Assembly (NCBI GenBank): GCA_016584495.1
Contig: WAID01000001.1
Location: 2,046,001-2,110,000 of the forward strand
Source: Celoporthe dispersa
Taxonomy: Eukaryota > Ascomycota > Sordariomycetes > Diaporthales > Cryphonectriaceae
Length of the DNA: 64,000 nucleotides
Reading direction: 5' to 3'
Shown here: in pieces, positions 35,488-46,491 of the stretch
Position numbering within the stretch: the stretch's first letter is position 1
Layout of the letters: every line of letters begins with the position of its first letter
Program-made: the position numbers and the translations under genes
The notes under the pieces: model-generated
Databases searched by the model: none
Seen by the model: the letters and a program-made list of their open reading frames with translations, nothing else
What the model was told of the DNA's origin: nothing

Positions 35488-36490
35488 ATGGTGAAGCCCC
35501 TGAGCTTCAAGGGCGACAAGAAACCCAAGAAGCGCAAGCGGGAGGCCCGAGATGACGCGGACGACGCAGCATCCACCTCCAACGACACCAAGGCAGCCAG
35601 GGAGGACAGAGGCGGCAGCGGTGTCAAGACAGCAGAAGCAGGAACAGGACGATGACAACGTCCAGAACGACGACAGCTGGGTCTCGGCCGACATCGTCTC
35701 CGATGTGTCGGGCCCGGTCGTCCTCGTCCTCCCCACCGAACCCGTGACAGCCCTCGCGTGCGACGCCAACGGGAAGGTGTTCACGCTGCCCGTCGAGAAT
35801 ATAGTTGAGGATAACCCGGCTACCGCAGAGCCGCACGATGTGCGCATGGTCTGGGTCGCGAACCGGATCGCCGGGACGGAACATCATCGGTTCAAGGGCC
35901 ATCATGGCAAGTAAGTATTAGTACCAAACCCTCGTTGTTTGTCGCTTCTAGCTGGTTGGTCGGTCGGTCGGTCGTTCGTTGAGCTGGCAGACTGGTCTGT
36001 TAGGGTGAATAGGAGCGGGGATGGCTGACAGGAAACCCCTCTGGGTGATAGATACCTGGGTTGCGACAAGTACGGTATACTCACCGCCACCACCGAGGCC
36101 GTCTCCCCGCTCGAGTCCTTTGTCCTGATCGCGACGGCCGACACACCCGGGACCTTTCAGGTGCAGACGCTGCGCGAGACATTCTTCACCGTCCAGGCCT
36201 CAAAGTCGTCCCGCGCCAACGCGCTGCCCGAGGTCAGAGGCGACGCGACCGAGATGAACTTCGACACGACGCTGCGCATACGCATGCAGGCACGTTTCAA
36301 GCCGCGCATAAGGGCTTCCAAGGAGGAGAAGGCTAGGGAGAAGATCAGCAGGAGGGAGCTCGAGGAGGCCGCGGGCAGGAGGCTAGACGAGGACGAGGTC
36401 AAGATGCTGAAGAGAGCGAGGCGGGAGGGCGACTATCATGAGAGGTTGCTTGACCTGAAGGTCAAGAACAAGCATGATAAGTATGGATGA
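35488..36490 (+). CDS. FRG1: FRG1-like nuclear/nucleolar protein, with single-base frame break
   Basis: Homologue of FRG1, an RNA- and actin-associated protein with a fascin-like beta-trefoil fold implicated in pre-mRNA/rRNA processing. Exons 35488-35910 and 36052-36490. The N-terminus MVKPLSFKGDKKPKKRKRE is the family's basic start. After an acidic linker comes DDSWVSADIVSDVSGPVVLV, then NIVEDNPATAEPHDVRMVWV, KGHHGKYLGCDKYG (spanning the intron), EVRGDATEMNFDT, and the C-terminal ISRRELEEAAGRRLDEDEV helix followed by KVKNKHDKYG. The frame of the N-terminus runs into a stop at 35653. The conserved part is in the +1 frame, and the spliced length is 3n+1 (862 nt). Removing one G from CCAGGGAGGAC (35600-35604) gives a continuous 286-residue protein. 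Without this, translation would have to start at 35552 and lose the conserved basic N-terminus. Confidence 0.85.
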
Positions 36491-38933
36491 GCGTACGCAA
36501 GGTTGATGATCTTGGGTAGCAAGACCAAGTGCGAGATCGTGTGCTTCAAAGACGGCTTGGGCCGGCCGTATAAGCCACCGGATGGGGCAACATAGGCCTA
36601 GCATCAATTTTTTTTTTCTTTCCCTCTTACTTTTTGGATACCCAACAAGGTGCTCGAGATGAGCCATGATCACCCATCACTACAAATATTGTCTCCAGCG
36701 GCACAATTCCGGGGGAAGGCAATCAATCTACTACGTATTCAAGCAGACGTCCGTTCTGTCTTTGTTGGCACCAGTAGGCGCCGGCTCTGGCAGTGCCTTT
36801 TTTTTTTCTTTTCCAAACCCGGACGATCATCTACACCTTCGTCAGGATTTGGAGGCCAAGGAGCTTCGGTACGTTGTCAGTAGAAATGCTCCGTCAGCTA
36901 GTATTTTGAAAATTCGCACGCCGCCAGCTACAAGGCCCCTTCTATTCTGAAGAAGGGCGAGGCTAAACAACATATAAGTACGGCCGCGCTTGTGTCTTGC
37001 AAACTTTCTCTTCTACTCTTACAGTTCCCAATGATGGTGCTGGCCAGCATACATTTCTACGATTAGCTAGAGCGGAACTGAGAGACCGCATTGATGGTTC
37101 TATAGGCGGTGATCTCTGGTGCAAAGCTTGTGGTGCTTTTTGCTTGATACAACAGCTTGATACGTCAGCTGGCCACCCTATTCGAGATCAACGCGTCCCC
37201 CGGTTGAAGATTAATACTCTCTGTTGGAAGAACAGCTCTCTTGAGGTGACTCTATGACAGGAGCGATACTTCTCAAGTGCTCTTAGCTTGCTTTTCGTCT
37301 CAATTATTCGTCTTCTCCTCACCTGGGCTGCCTCAGTTCTGTACGCTGTCTAGAGGCCATCGCCCGCCCAAGATCTAAGCAGCAACATGATTCCTTGAGC
37401 CATCGCCTGGAGAGCCTTCCTCGGTGTCTGGTTGTTCGCTTGACCCAAGCTCTTGAAAATTTCTTGTCGCTTCCTAGAACCTCGTTCGGAAGCTCTTCTC
37501 TGCCGGGTCGAGTTCCTTGAGACACTCTCCATCCTCTCTTGCACAAGACTTACTTTGCTCTTATAGACTGATACTTTTGGGCATATTATCAGCATCAATG
37601 ATTTAAATGATATTCCTACCATTTCTCCTTCGGCCTACTCCCGACTAGTAACAGTTTTGACCCTGCTACTGCTGTTTATTCCTTCTTTCTACTCAACGTC
37701 AAGGACAGTCACCTGGCTTGACTACATTGCCTTTTGGTCGATCTCTCCATGTTGATAGTTTACACTAGCATAGCGCTTTCTTCAGCAGCTCGAGAGAAGG
37801 TCTTGTCTGTGGCTTTTGTTGGGGGATGGATAGGCCATAGATGCGTGGGACTGCAAATGATGTTCCGGTGCATCCATCCATTACATTTTGGTACCGTGTG
37901 ATTTCACTAGTATGATGAGGAGGTATAGTAGATGTTGTGGTCTGTCCTTGTAGGAACAAATCGTGGCAACTCATTTTCATTTCTCTTGATTGCCAAAGTA
38001 CTTAGTGCTGCCTCGCAACAGGAAATTGATGTCAGAGCGTATAAGGACCGCACTTTGTTTATATGATATAGCTAAAATGCCTCGGTCGGTGGTCTGGTCA
38101 TAGACTATTTCCTATACTCAAAAGACTTGGCGCAGGACAGCGAGCAGGAGACTTACGCTCACTTACCTGGACATTGCTGTAGTATCTCCGCCTTTCAACC
38201 ATACAGCTGGGTGGTGACAATCTTGGCTCATCCTCGAGGCGATTTCTCTGTACATGTCTTACTACTAGACCTTGAAATCTTGTAGAGCACCTAGCATGTT
38301 TCGGGTGGTGAGGGCTGACGGAAGCGGCAAAGAGAGACAACCTAATCGCCGTGAGCGATATGGTTGCAGATCTTCAGCCTTGTTGATGCGCATCGAACCT
38401 GCTGCACGGATAACTATGGTAGCTCAGGTGGGCCTGTACCTGCATGCGCTGGGATGGTGGTTCTTTACCGCCGTTTATTCCCCGCAGGGACCCCTGCCAG
38501 CGGTGCTCTTAGTGCTACGGTGAACCTTATGCTATGGTAGGCACCCCTGAGGCTCATTTCCGTGAGAATCCCAGGCAGCGCAGTAGCGCCATTTTACCCA
38601 CTACCACATGCGGCCACTCCCTGAAGCTCCTCAAGGGATGGACCGTCTACGTTGAAAGCTAGACGAGACCGCTCGGCCTTTCTTTCCCTTCCTTATTTCA
38701 GTGGTAGGCCGCCCTCCTAAAGATCAGGACCCAGATCGTCCTTCTTTTCCTCTCCAGGGCTCACTTGGAGCTGCCACTCGTTTCTTATTCTTACCAGGCC
38801 AACTGAAGCCCATCTGGGACCCCACGCTCGCTTCTATCGTGAAGGACTGAAGCGCACCGACCACGTTTAAGACGAGATCCAGACACCTCCCGCACCATAG
38901 GTTCCAGCAAAAGATACAAAAGGACAGGAAAAG
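36491..38933. other. 2.4-kb intergenic region, possibly with eroded repeats
   Basis: The block 36960-38100 has lower GC and many broken short ORFs on both strands (for example 37257-36997 and 37980-37765) with amino-acid composition like decayed transposon or gene DNA, but I recognise no domain. The last 300 bases are the CT-containing promoter of the cell-surface protein gene. Confidence 0.4.
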
Positions 38934-40204
38934 ATGTTTTCCTCGGCAAAGCTGCTCGCAGCAGCAGCAGCTACCACTACCCTCCTCCTCGGGGCCGTCG
39001 AGGCCGTGCCTGCGCCCGCCGTCACGCCCGCCCTCGAGCTCCGAGCCGAGGCCACAGACGCGTGGGTGAGCGTCGACAAGACGGGCATGCCCACCACCGT
39101 AACGCCTGTGGTCACCGTTTCAGACGGCTCTACGACGACTCTCTCTGCCATACCCACCGTGCTCACCGCGACGGTCCTCACACGGACCGAGTACGGCGAG
39201 CTGACCACCAGCAGCGGGACGGCTGCCGCAGAGCCAACGGCCTCCAACAAGAAGGGCAAGGGGTCCTTCCTCGTGTGCAGCAATACGGATGGCGACTACG
39301 TGCCCTTCTGTGAGCCCGCCAAGAACAGCTCACTCTACGTGGGCACTACCTATTATGGTATGTCGATCTGGTCCTTCCCACCCCCCTGGGTAGATGGCAC
39401 CCCTCCCCCTCGAGAGCTGTGGCTGACAGGATGTGAACAGTCACGTGGGACCCCTCCGTCCTCAACACAACCCAGGTGACGGTCACCGGTACCTACATCA
39501 ACAGCACGACCGGCGAGACAGGCGACGACGCCTTCACGTCTGACGACATCAAGGCCTCGTGGTCTTACTATGCCTGGACGCCCGGCAGCAGCTATCTGTC
39601 CAAAGGCAACGGCAAGGCGGTCAACGTCACGCTGACCCTCAACGCCCTGGGCTCGGACGGCGAGACCGTCACCAAGTCCTACCCCGGCCCGACCGTCCTC
39701 GTCACCAAGTCGCCGACATACCACCAGGCCTCCCCCACGCTTCCCAAGGGTGCCGCCTTGTACATCGGCCTGCCGGTTGTATTCGGCTTCTGCCTCGTCA
39801 TGATCTGCGGCGTGTGCATGTGGAACCGCAAGACGCGCAAGATCGACGTCGGCAATCTCATGTCTCGCGGGCGGCGCGGCTATGGCATCGCCAAGAGCCG
39901 CGCGAAGAGGATGACCATGAGGGGCAGCAAGAAGCACGCCATGCACAATATCCGCATGATGGACAACGTGCCCGAGGAGCAGGTGTACCGCGATGAGCCA
40001 AGGAACTACGACGGACAGAGGGACTACCACTACGACGAGGACGCCCGGGACATCAGGATGGGCGGCGGGCGTGGACACGTCAGGAGGGACAGTGATGGCC
40101 TGGGCAGCCTGGCGGGCACGCCGACAAGTGAGCATTTCCCGCGCCAGCAGGGCGGGAATGCTTTTAGGGAGGAGATGGAGAGGCAGAGGAGGGAGAGGGC
40201 TTAG
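38934..40204 (+). CDS. Single-pass cell-surface glycoprotein of unknown function
   Basis: Predicted type I membrane protein conserved in filamentous ascomycetes; no biochemical role known to me. Exons 38934-39357 and 39441-40204 give 395 residues. A signal peptide (MFSSAKLLAAAAATTTLLLG, cleavage near AVEA) is followed by a Ser/Thr-rich region (residues 40-110), a Cys-containing motif FLVCSNTDGDYVPFCEP, then YYVTWDPSVLN across the intron, and an Ig-like or beta-rich segment with N-glycosylation sites (NTT, NST, NVT). One TM helix lies at about residues 245-270 (LYIGLPVVFGFCLVMICGV), followed by a basic stop-transfer NRKTRKIDVGN and a long charged cytoplasmic tail rich in Arg/Asp/Tyr. The layout resembles wall-stress-sensor-like proteins, but no WSC or DUF assignment is made with certainty. 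Confidence 0.8.
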
Positions 40205-40803
40205 GTGGAAAGCGCCAGCAACGCGTGATGAGTCTTATGTTGGTATATGGGTCTACGTGAGACTCACGTCTCACGAAAGCACACATGTGGCAGACCTGCC
40301 GGGAAAGATGGCAGGAAACCCAAGTGTTTTTGATGGTATCAAGATACGCCTTGTAGAGTGGCATGATCGTCTTAACAACGAAATAGCAGGTCTGAGGTCT
40401 GTATTACAAGCTGGCCTTGCGTGGGTGTCTCGATGTTGCGAACTGCCGCAGACCGGTCCGCGAATCCACTCTCTTCCGCGAATTCTATCAACACAGACCT
40501 CAGGTAGCCGGATGAACAAGGATCTGTTCAGCCGTGCATGTGCTCTCCGTGGTCAAGGGAATCGCAGATCACTGAGCATCCAGTCGAAACGGGCGGCCCG
40601 GGATTTACCCAAGAGTCACGGTAGTTGGTTGGTAGGAAGAGGTGCGCCTTGCCCTGAAGCGGCCGTCTGCATCCTTTACCTGAGTATCTCTATCTGAATT
40701 GTCTGGGTTGGCAGTCAGTCGGTGTGTGATCTACCCATCCTGCTGCATTTCCGAATCAGTGCGGAGCACCTTTCGTGAGAGGCAGCGGGACCTAAGTCGG
40801 GTC
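40205..40803. other. Intergenic between convergent genes
   Basis: 3' flanks of the cell-surface protein gene and the SFR1-like gene. No supported gene. Confidence 0.5.
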
Positions 40804-41783
40804 TCAGTCGATCCATTTCTCCCCTTCCTCGTCGTAACCCAACAGCGAGCAGTCTATGTTCAGACTTCGAAGCATCTCTGCCATATTGAATTCCTGGCAC
40901 GTAGGGTCAGCAGTGATCAGGTAGCGACCCTCGTCGGGACCAAGAAACTCGCACTCACAGGTTCATCGTCATCCTCTTGGTCTTCCCCCTCGGCCCCGTC
41001 ATCATCAACATCAACATCTTCCTCCCCCTCCCTTTCTCCACCTCATCCCATCCCCCCCTCCAGCCCTCCATCTGCTTCCTCCTCATCTCCCGCCACGCCC
41101 TCGCGCCCCCCGCCCCCTCCACCCTCCCCCCTCACAATCTCAAACATGTCCTCCGCGGCCAGCCTGCCCGCCCCCTTCCACCTGGCGACTAGGTCCCGCA
41201 GCTCCTGGTCGACCGCCTCCCCGGGCCGCCGCCGCGCCGAGGCCTCTTCGATGCGCTTTGCCTGCTGCACGGTCTCAAGCTGGCGGTCGAGGTCCCTGAT
41301 GGCTGCATCTGAGGCGGCGTGGCTGTGTGATTCCACGAGGGCGAGGAGAGCTGCGGCGCCAGGGTGGTGGTGGTGATCGTCGTCGTCGCCCGCGTCCGGG
41401 CCAGATGTCTTCTTCTTCCTCTTCAGGGCGCTGCTGCTGCTGCTGCTACTCGACGGCAGAGGCGTCTTGAACTTAAGAAGCGGAGATGACGGCCTCCTGG
41501 AGTTGGCGGCGGGAGTCTGCCGCAGCGCACTGAGGGACCTGGCCGGCCTAACTGTTCGTGCTGCTGGCTGTCGCGGCGTCGAGGGCGAGCTGGGCGAGTA
41601 TGCATCCTGCCGCGATGAGCCACCCGTTGGTGCGCCTAGCGTCGTGCTTGCTACGTCTGCTGGTGGACCACCGCCTTCGCCTGCGCCTGCGCCGGGCCGC
41701 CTGATGACGGGTGAGTGGAAGGGTTTCCTGAGGATCGCGTTTGCTGCGTCGACGCGCCGACGCTTGGCGGATGGCGTGGACAT
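40804..41783 (-). CDS. Sfr1/Mei5-like Swi5 partner, recombination mediator, with internal stop in acidic linker
   Basis: Homologue of Sfr1 (S. pombe)/Mei5, which with Swi5 stimulates Rad51/Dmc1 strand exchange in the nucleus. Evidence: N-terminus SAKRRRVDAANAILRKPFHSP (the KPF-SP motif is the family hallmark); a central Ser-rich disordered region; helix AIRDLDRQLETVQQAKRIEE; RDLVARWKGAGRLAAEDMFEI, the conserved coiled-coil end; and, after the last intron (40958-40894), MAEMLRSLNIDCSLLGYDEE ending EKWID, the typical Sfr1 C-terminus. The start at 41783 is preferred over a non-conserved upstream ATG at 41963. In the genomic frame a TGA at 41045-41043 interrupts the G-rich acidic linker, while the frame is otherwise open from both sides. 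An intron (donor GTGAGG near 41124), a nonsense mutation, or G-tract length errors could explain it; shifting one base there yields a WDEVEK reading that also looks authentic. Confidence 0.75.
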
Positions 41784-42124
41784 GATGACAGATGAATGCA
41801 GTAAAGTCTCACGTAACGCCAGAGGAGGTTGATAGGTCCATGGCTGGAATCTTGGGACAGTGTGTTGTGGTGGACTGCACAAGCCCAATTTTAAGAGGGA
41901 GTCGACGCAGAGTAATACTTGTATCAATAGCAATGAATAGAAGTCGCGGTGCAGGGGTCTCATTTTAGCGCCATTACTAAAGCCACGCCCTACCGCGCCT
42001 GATAGAAAAGAACAAATACTTTATGTACAAGTGAGCCAGAACGCCCGTGCCCGATTTTAATGTCTGCTCTGCTCTCTGCAAGACCAGAAGGGTGGCGTCT
42101 CAAAGAGGAAAGTGTCTCCAGCTA
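41784..42124. other. Short intergenic, SFR1-like upstream / HRD3 downstream
   Basis: 340 bases holding the promoter of the SFR1-like gene and the HRD3 3' UTR. The upstream in-frame extension to 41963 is not conserved in family style. Confidence 0.5.
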
Positions 42125-44756
42125 TCACTGGCATTCATCAATGCCCAACGCCGCCAGCAGCCCAGTTCGCAAAGTTCGGATCGCCTGCTGGTGGAAAGAA
42201 CCCCCGTTGTTCTGCGCCGGCGGTGCTGGTGCTGGGGCAGCACCCGCGTTGGCTCCCTGTTGCTGCTGGTCTCCCTGTCGCCGGGCCTGTAGGGCTCGCT
42301 CGCGCTGTTGCCTGTAGTAGACAAAGAACGCGAGGGAGATGGCTATCCCCATGATGATCACGGTGTCTACGAGGCTCTCGTCATCATCTACACCGTGGTA
42401 GTGAGGATCGTCGCCTCCAGGCATGGTGTCGTCGTAGATGTCGTCGTACAAGCCGTCGTCGTAGTAGTAGTACTCTTCTTGGACGAAGTTGTTGATCCAT
42501 TCGCTCAGAGACCAGTCCTTCTTCGTCTCTGCAGGGCTCTACATTAGCAAAACCTCCTGGCACACGTGGCATGGGGATCGTCAGTTACTTACCCGGCTCG
42601 TCCTGGATGGAATTGATCCGCCCATGCGTGAACGTGTTCCAGTAGCTCCGCGCGCGCAGCTTGAGGAGGCTGAGCTTTACAGGTAAGTAAGCCTCCTCGT
42701 TCGTCGCGAGTGCGAGATCGTAGTAGCGCTTAGCTAGATGGAAATCCTGATCCAGTCCCACCCCGTTTTCGTGCATCCAGCCGAGGTTGAAGAGAGCCTG
42801 GGCCGACTGCTGGTACTCCGCGGCGCCGGTGTAGCACTTGACGGCCTTGTCGACATCCCGATCAATCCCAACCCCGTCAAGATAGTAATCGCCCATCTTG
42901 ACGAGAGAGTCAATGTTGCCCTGTCTCGACGACCGCGTGTAGTAGACGAGCGCCAGGTTGAGGTTGTTGAGGGCTGGTGACTTGGGCTCCGCGATGCCAA
43001 GAACGTCCGAGAGCATCGACTGTCTTGTGTCGAGGAGGAAGGCCACGTTGTTCTGAGCAGACTCGTACCCCTGCTCCGCGGCGTGGAGATATGCCAAGAA
43101 GGCCAGCTCGTAGTCGCCGTCCTCATACGCCATGTTCGCCTCGGTCCAAGATGAGACCAGAGGTTCCGCCCTCTCCGCCACCGTCTTGTATAGCCCAAGA
43201 GCCTGCGCACAAGCCTTGTCCCGACCGATGCCGTGGTTGATCATCTCGGCGAGGTAGTACTGGCCCTCGATGCTGCCGTACCTAGCCGCTAGCTCGAAGT
43301 AGTCATTCGCAACCCGAACGTCCTCGGGCATGCCGCGATCCAGAAACAGGACACCGAGCTGGACCTGCGCCAGGGAGTAGTCCTGTTCAGCCGCTGCTTT
43401 GAACAGCTCCGTGGCCCGGGCGATGCTCTTGGGTACACCGTAGCCATGCAACATCATCAACCCCAGACAGTACTGGGACTGCGCATCGGTACGCTCCAGG
43501 CCTCTCTCGAACCAGAACTTGGCCCTGTCGAAGTCCTGCTGCACGCCCTCACCCCGCATGTACATCCTCCCGAGATAGCCTGCTGCCTTGGCGGCATACT
43601 TGTCGAGGCCCGGCTTATGATTATCGTCGCCTCGTCCGTTCTTCCAGTACATCTTGGTCACCATAAAGAAATACTTGGCTGCCTCTTTCAGGTTCCGCTC
43701 CAGGCCCCGCTGGCCCTCGTAATAGATGGCCCCCAGGTTGAACGACGATTTGAAGTCGCCCTTGTTGCTCATGAGATTGAGGTATTCGATGATGTCTTCA
43801 ATGGCAGCATAGGCATCGGAGTTCGGGTGGTGTCGTATGGCATTGATGCCGGAGCTGGACACGCTTGCCCCCTCGCCGTATGTACCACCAAAGTCGTCGG
43901 CAATATGGTAGCCTTCCCTATTCCAGTTCATGCCGCCAGGAGGTCCGGATCGGTACCACTCGATGACCTTGTCCGCGACACGCTTGTAGTATTTGGCCGC
44001 GGTCTCGCAGCTCTTGGGCGTGCCCACGCCGGTCCAGTGGCGGGAGGCGACGGTCATCTCGGCCCGCGTGTGTCCTCGCACCGCCGCAAAGGTGTAGTAG
44101 AGCAAGGCTCTCGCCTGGTCCTTGGGCACAGCGTCCCCGACCCCGGTCGAGTACATCAGCCCGACCATGTACAGCGCGGAGCTGTTCCCGTTCAGCGATG
44201 CCAGCTGCTGGTAGTAATCGAATGCCTTGTGGAAGTCCCTCGGGTGTGAGTAGTTGCCATAGTAGTTCATCTGCGCGAGAAGAAACAGAGCATCCGAGTT
44301 GTTCTTGTGTGTCGCCGCCTCCAGGTGCCTGACGGCTTCCACCAGCCGGGCGTCGACGATCTTGCTGTTCGACCCGCTCTCCTCCGTGGGGGCCGTGCTT
44401 GCTCGTAGGCTTGGTAAGGCCTTCCATGCCAGCTGCCCGATCAGACCGAGCACGCCCGTCTTCTTTCGCCGCTTGTGATGGGCAGGGTTGTGAATCTCGT
44501 AGAGTTTCGCGATGGCGGCGTCGACGTGGTCTGCGCCAGGCTCTCGGACGGGAGGGCTGGACTCTCCATGACTATGTATGATGTCTGGAGGGGGTGTCGT
44601 GACGGTTTGATCTTTGTCGTGCTCTGCCCAAACCGGCGAGAGAGCCTGCAAAAGCACTGCGACTTATCAGCATCATCGACGTTGCGGTAGACGTGCACAG
44701 CACACGACCGGCCGGCGGAGGGCTTGCTCACGGAGAAGTGACCAGAAGGGCCTCAT
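42125..44756 (-). CDS. HRD3: HRD3/SEL1L, ERAD ubiquitin-ligase subunit
   Basis: ER membrane glycoprotein that recruits misfolded lumenal substrates to the Hrd1 ubiquitin ligase. Three exons (44756-44732, 44656-42593, 42528-42125) give 830 residues, with phases closing exactly. Splicing the 25-nt first exon creates the signal peptide MRPFWSLLLLLQALSPVWA; unspliced, no signal would exist. The lumenal part carries a long array of Sel1 repeats (for example AKYYKRVADKV, GYLGRMYMRGEGVQQDFDRA, KFWFERGLERTDAQSQYCLG, GYGVPKSIARATELF, KMGDYYLDGVGIDRDVDKA, LGWMHENGVGLDQDFHLA). Exon 3 adds DWSLSEWINNFVQEEY, an acidic linker, one TM helix (VDTVIIMGIAISLAFFVYY) and a Gln/Ala/Pro-rich cytosolic tail. It is divergent from the WDR89-like gene, with 548 bases between starts. 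Confidence 0.95.
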
Positions 44757-45304
44757 GATGGAAAGGAGAGTGCAGGAAAGCGCATAGCAGCGGGCTAGAT
44801 CATATCGGCTGCTAGGATGCTTCGTAAGGAGAGAAAAGAATGACCGTCGTGGCCGGACGGTGACAGGACAATTGTCCAAGCTGTGAAACAATGTGACGGT
44901 GTTCAGTACAGTGCTGGATTTACAAGCTGGCCATATCGGCAGCTATGGCCGTTTGTACTAGAGTATGTGCTAGGTAAGCTGGCGTCAGTGGGTGCCTGCG
45001 TCTAAGCAGCATGGGTCACCCCCTGCAAAGTGGGATCATGCCTGATTGGTTGATCCCGACAAACCTCGTTTTGAGAGCCTCTGCGGTTAAGGCGCCAGAT
45101 TTCAACCTCATCAAGTCAAAAAAAGCTAGAAAATACAACCAGTAGGTCAGTTTGTCTTGATTGCACGTTAGTCTCTACCAACCCAAGACGGTCAGTATCT
45201 CACATGAGCTTCTCAGCCACAGTTTTGTAAATCATCCACCTCTTTTCCGCAGGCCAACGACACGCCAACAACTGATTCGAAGCAAAGCCGCGGGAAGTGG
45301 CGCA
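44757..45304. promoter_or_regulatory. Bidirectional promoter region, HRD3 and WDR89-like
   Basis: A 548-bp gap between divergent starts. No gene. I did not identify a specific unfolded-protein-response element with confidence. Confidence 0.4.
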
Positions 45305-46491
45305 ATGTATAATCTGAGTAAGGCCGATGCCTTCCAGAACCCGGGACAAGATCCGGCCTACGTATTGGAGATTGTTCCCGTCGCAGGAGGTCTCGCTGCC
45401 ATCTCGTCGGACCAGAATCTCACCCTCTTCAGCCCGTCGAATTTAAGCCAGGGACCAACCAAGACAATACGAACAGCACATGGTAACATCACCTGTGCAA
45501 GAGCTTTTGACGAGTCCAGCTCCATTATCTGCACTGCTGGAGAAAATGGCACTGTCTCGTTGTGGGACTTGCGACTGGACGGGTCGAAAGCACAGATAGC
45601 CGCCCCAGCAGGTATGTGATGCCCTCAGGTCTTACTATGCGACCGGCCGAGCTGACTCGGTGTTTTCAGGAAGTGATGCACCGATAGTCTCGCTGGCTTG
45701 CACCGCAATTGGCAATGCTATAGCAGCTGGCACGGAGTTGGCGAATCACCAGGCCTCCATCCTCATCTGGGATGCTCGTGCCGGCTCTACACCCAGGATA
45801 CGCTACGACGAGGTCCACAGCGATGATGTGACAGAGGCGAGTATCCTGCCCTCCCTTCACCAAGAAGGATACGTACGGGGTCTAACGATTTTACAGCTCA
45901 ACTTCCACCCCACATCACCGAACATCCTACTATCAGGCTCCACAGACGGTCTTGTCAACGTCTGCGATACCACAATTACAGATGAGGACGAGGTTGTCAT
46001 TCAGACTTTCAATCACGGCTCTGTTCACCACGCAGGGTTTCTCAACAACACCGAGGTCTACGCCACAAGTCATGATGAAAAGTTCGCTCTGTACGACATG
46101 GCAGAGACCCAGGAGAAGGGCTCCGCGACGGTCGACTTTGGCGACATCCGGGACGTGCTCCGGTGCCAATATGTAGCCAACGTGACGCCTAAGTTGGGCG
46201 ACAACGGTGCCGTCATTGGTGCCGGCTCTCAAGAGTAAGTCAAGTTGCCCTCCCTTGTCTCGGCACGGGTGAGGAGGTTTCAGGTGTTGACACAAGGCGG
46301 CAGCCAACAACTCTTTCAATTAATACACATGTCCAAATCATCAGGTTGGGGTTTCAGCGCGGATACGAGCGTTGGTCTCCCCGGGCGCCCATGGCTCAGA
46401 GTTGGTGCGGAGCTTCCGGTTCTTCGACCAGGACCAGGTCGTCTTCACCGCTGGAGAGGATGGCCAGATCATAGCATGGCGGCCGAGCTGA
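45305..46491 (+). CDS. WD40 protein, WDR89-like, with single-base frame break and GC-AG intron
   Basis: Beta-propeller protein resembling WDR89; function poorly known. Exons 45305-45611, 45670-45836, 45897-46234 and 46304-46491 total 1000 nt (3n+1). WD features: TGENG-type AGENGTVSLWDLRLDG, SILIWDARAGSTPRIRY, LNFHPTSPNILLSGSTDGLV, GAVIGAGSQ and the terminal VVFTAGEDGQIIAWRPS. Intron 2 (45837-45896) has a GC donor (GAG/GCGAGT) and CAG acceptor. It is 60 nt and stop-free, but must be removed to join DDVTE to LNFHP, a canonical blade junction. In exon 4 the frame reads WGFSADTSVGLPG and then must shift by one base to give GAHGSELVRSFRFFDQDQ. Removing one base of the CCCCGGG tract (46379-46385) restores a 332-residue protein. 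As written the last blade would be lost. Confidence 0.82.

Noticed and set aside
41784..41963. Upstream extension of the SFR1-like ORF to an ATG at 41963
   Set aside because: The added residues are hydrophobic and unlike the family, whose proteins start close to the AKRRRV motif.
43446..44249. 267-codon plus-strand ORF across HRD3
   Set aside because: Antisense shadow of HRD3 exon 2, whose Sel1 repeats establish the minus strand as coding.
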